A DNA stretch of 64,000 bases, from positions 1-64,000 of the forward strand of contig CAZXOK010000011.1 of the NCBI GenBank assembly GCA_964642175.1, in the 5' to 3' direction. Positions 63,513-64,000 of this stretch are shown here, in pieces. This stretch comes from JANQGG01 sp964642175. GTDB lineage: Bacteria > Bacteroidota > Chlorobiia > Chlorobiales > Chloroherpetonaceae. Each line of letters begins with the position of its first letter. Position 1 is the stretch's first letter. The notes beneath the pieces were generated by a model, which worked only from the letters and a program-made list of their open reading frames with translations, did no database searches and was not told where the DNA came from. The position numbers were made by a program, and so were the translations under genes.

Positions 63513-63734
63513 CTCTTTGTAGTAAACGAAGACTATTGAATCCCATCTCCATTCCAGTTGTGTTTCAACAGCACCTTCAAGTATAATTAGACACTTTGCA
63601 GTTGTTCCTATTGCCTCAATAACGACAGGAAAATGGGGTGTGTTGAACATGAAAATACATATATTATCCCTTCCCGGCCACCACACCCCGTTGAAAAACA
63701 AATCCCGATTCCCAGTACTTCCGAACTCCGACAT
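63507..63734 (-). CDS. Small hypothetical cassette protein
   Basis: A 75-residue protein (MSEFGSTGNRDLFF to VFVYYKEA), no signal peptide, aromatic-rich (GVWWPGRDN, EWRWDSIVFVYY). No family recognised. It is flanked by two attC-like sites in the right positions (upstream at 63757-63811, downstream at 63329-63512), so it has the form of an integron gene cassette. Confidence 0.5.
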   Translation of the reverse strand: MSEFGSTGNRDLFFNGVWWPGRDNICIFMFNTPHFPVVIEAIGTTAKCLIILEGAVETQLEWRWDSIVFVYYKEA

Positions 63735-63756
63735 TTCTCCGAAGCGGTTTTGTCAG

Positions 63757-63811
63757 GTTCTAACAATTCAAAGCCATTGATCCTACTAACATTGAGTAGG
63801 GCGCAACCTTA
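63757..63811 (-). mobile_element. Possible attC-like site
   Basis: On the minus strand it starts at the stop of the next cassette gene (CTAAGGTTGCGCCC), has CAATGTTAGTAGG in the middle, and ends GGCTTTGAATTGTTAGAA, similar to attC 3' ends but with a degenerate core. It lies 22 bp before the 63734 start. Confidence 0.4.
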
Positions 63812-64000
63812 GCGATTAAATAATTTAGCTACTTTTTTTATTAAGTCTTCCAGTTTTTTAAACAGAGGATTCACTTCATTTTGTATTAACTTATTGGATT
63901 CAATCCCGGATGAAGAAACCGAAACCCAAGCAAGGCTTATAATTTTATAATACTGTCTTTTAAGACTAATTCTATTCCTATAAGTGCGTCCAGTATGTGG
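63809..64000 (-). CDS. C-terminal part of an unidentified protein (cut by window end)
   Basis: An open minus-strand frame of 63 residues enters from the window end and stops at 63809. It includes TYRNRISLKRQYYKIISLAW, then ESNKLIQNEVNPLFKKLEDL, and ends KKVAKLFNR. Its stop overlaps an attC-like site, so it is probably another cassette gene. Not recognised. Confidence 0.5.
   Translation of the reverse strand, partial: PHTGRTYRNRISLKRQYYKIISLAWVSVSSSGIESNKLIQNEVNPLFKKLEDLIKKVAKLFNR

Noticed and set aside
1..64000. tRNA or rRNA genes and CRISPR arrays
   Set aside because: No T-loop-like GGTTCRA signatures in a cloverleaf setting, no conserved rRNA stretches and no regularly spaced short repeats were found by eye; small or divergent RNAs could have been missed.

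Overview
The window looks like a contig from a Gram-negative, respiring bacterium with a moderately AT-rich genome. It encodes a TonB/ExbB/ExbD energising system, many lipoproteins with clear lipoboxes, a Tat translocase subunit, heme biosynthesis and heme A synthase-like genes, a tail-specific protease and an outer-membrane export-type protein. The style of DnaG, RsgA and the lipoproteins suggests the Bacteroidota/Ignavibacteriota/Calditrichota (FCB) neighbourhood. This is inference: no rRNA gene or other decisive marker is present.

Layout. (1) 0.1-9.8 kb, minus strand: an exopolysaccharide operon. It runs from a receiver-only regulator, through a receiver/phosphoglycosyl-transferase fusion, a half-length TolC-like protein, a Wzz-type protein with a degenerate kinase domain, a membrane GT2 and a Wzy-like protein, to two GT4 glycosyltransferases. 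(2) 10-26.2 kb: housekeeping and hypothetical genes, including polyprenyl diphosphate synthase, TatC, an esterase, an AAA ATPase, Prc, lipoproteins, YhcH, an isolated TOPRIM-like protein, SucC and a divergent two-subunit biotin-dependent carboxylase. (3) 26.2-33.4 kb, minus strand: an SCO-like protein and heme A synthase-like protein (both with altered key residues), a TonB-ExbD-ExbD-ExbB operon and ferrochelatase. (4) 33.5-39 kb: DnaG, an OmpR/histidine-kinase pair and a frameshifted rsgA. (5) 39.2-48.6 kb, plus strand: a LolD/FtsX-like ABC transporter with an AttH/CrtC-type lipoprotein, then two neighbouring alkaline phosphatases and a YibE/F protein. The first phosphatase is a circular permutation of the second, and both have 11-bp-periodic PHO-box-like repeats upstream. 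(6) 48.8-51.6 kb: pyruvate kinase and GlyA. (7) 51.6-55.8 kb and 62.4-64 kb: accessory, integron-cassette-like regions. Small genes lie in one orientation with attC-like imperfect palindromes or a 78-bp repeat behind them, and several are frameshifted. (8) 55.9-62.4 kb, minus strand: a zinc-starvation gene set, zur-znuA-znuC-znuB-permease-TIGR03943-hisI paralog-COG0523 GTPase, with a Zur-like palindrome before zur.

The most unusual items are the circularly permuted alkaline phosphatase, the receiver/sugar-transferase fusion with Glu at the phosphoacceptor position, the polysaccharide operon with a half-TolC and a pseudokinase, the zinc operon beside proteins that have lost zinc ligands (DnaG, RsgA), and the cassette-like arrays. 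All functions are read from sequence motifs by eye; no database search was run.
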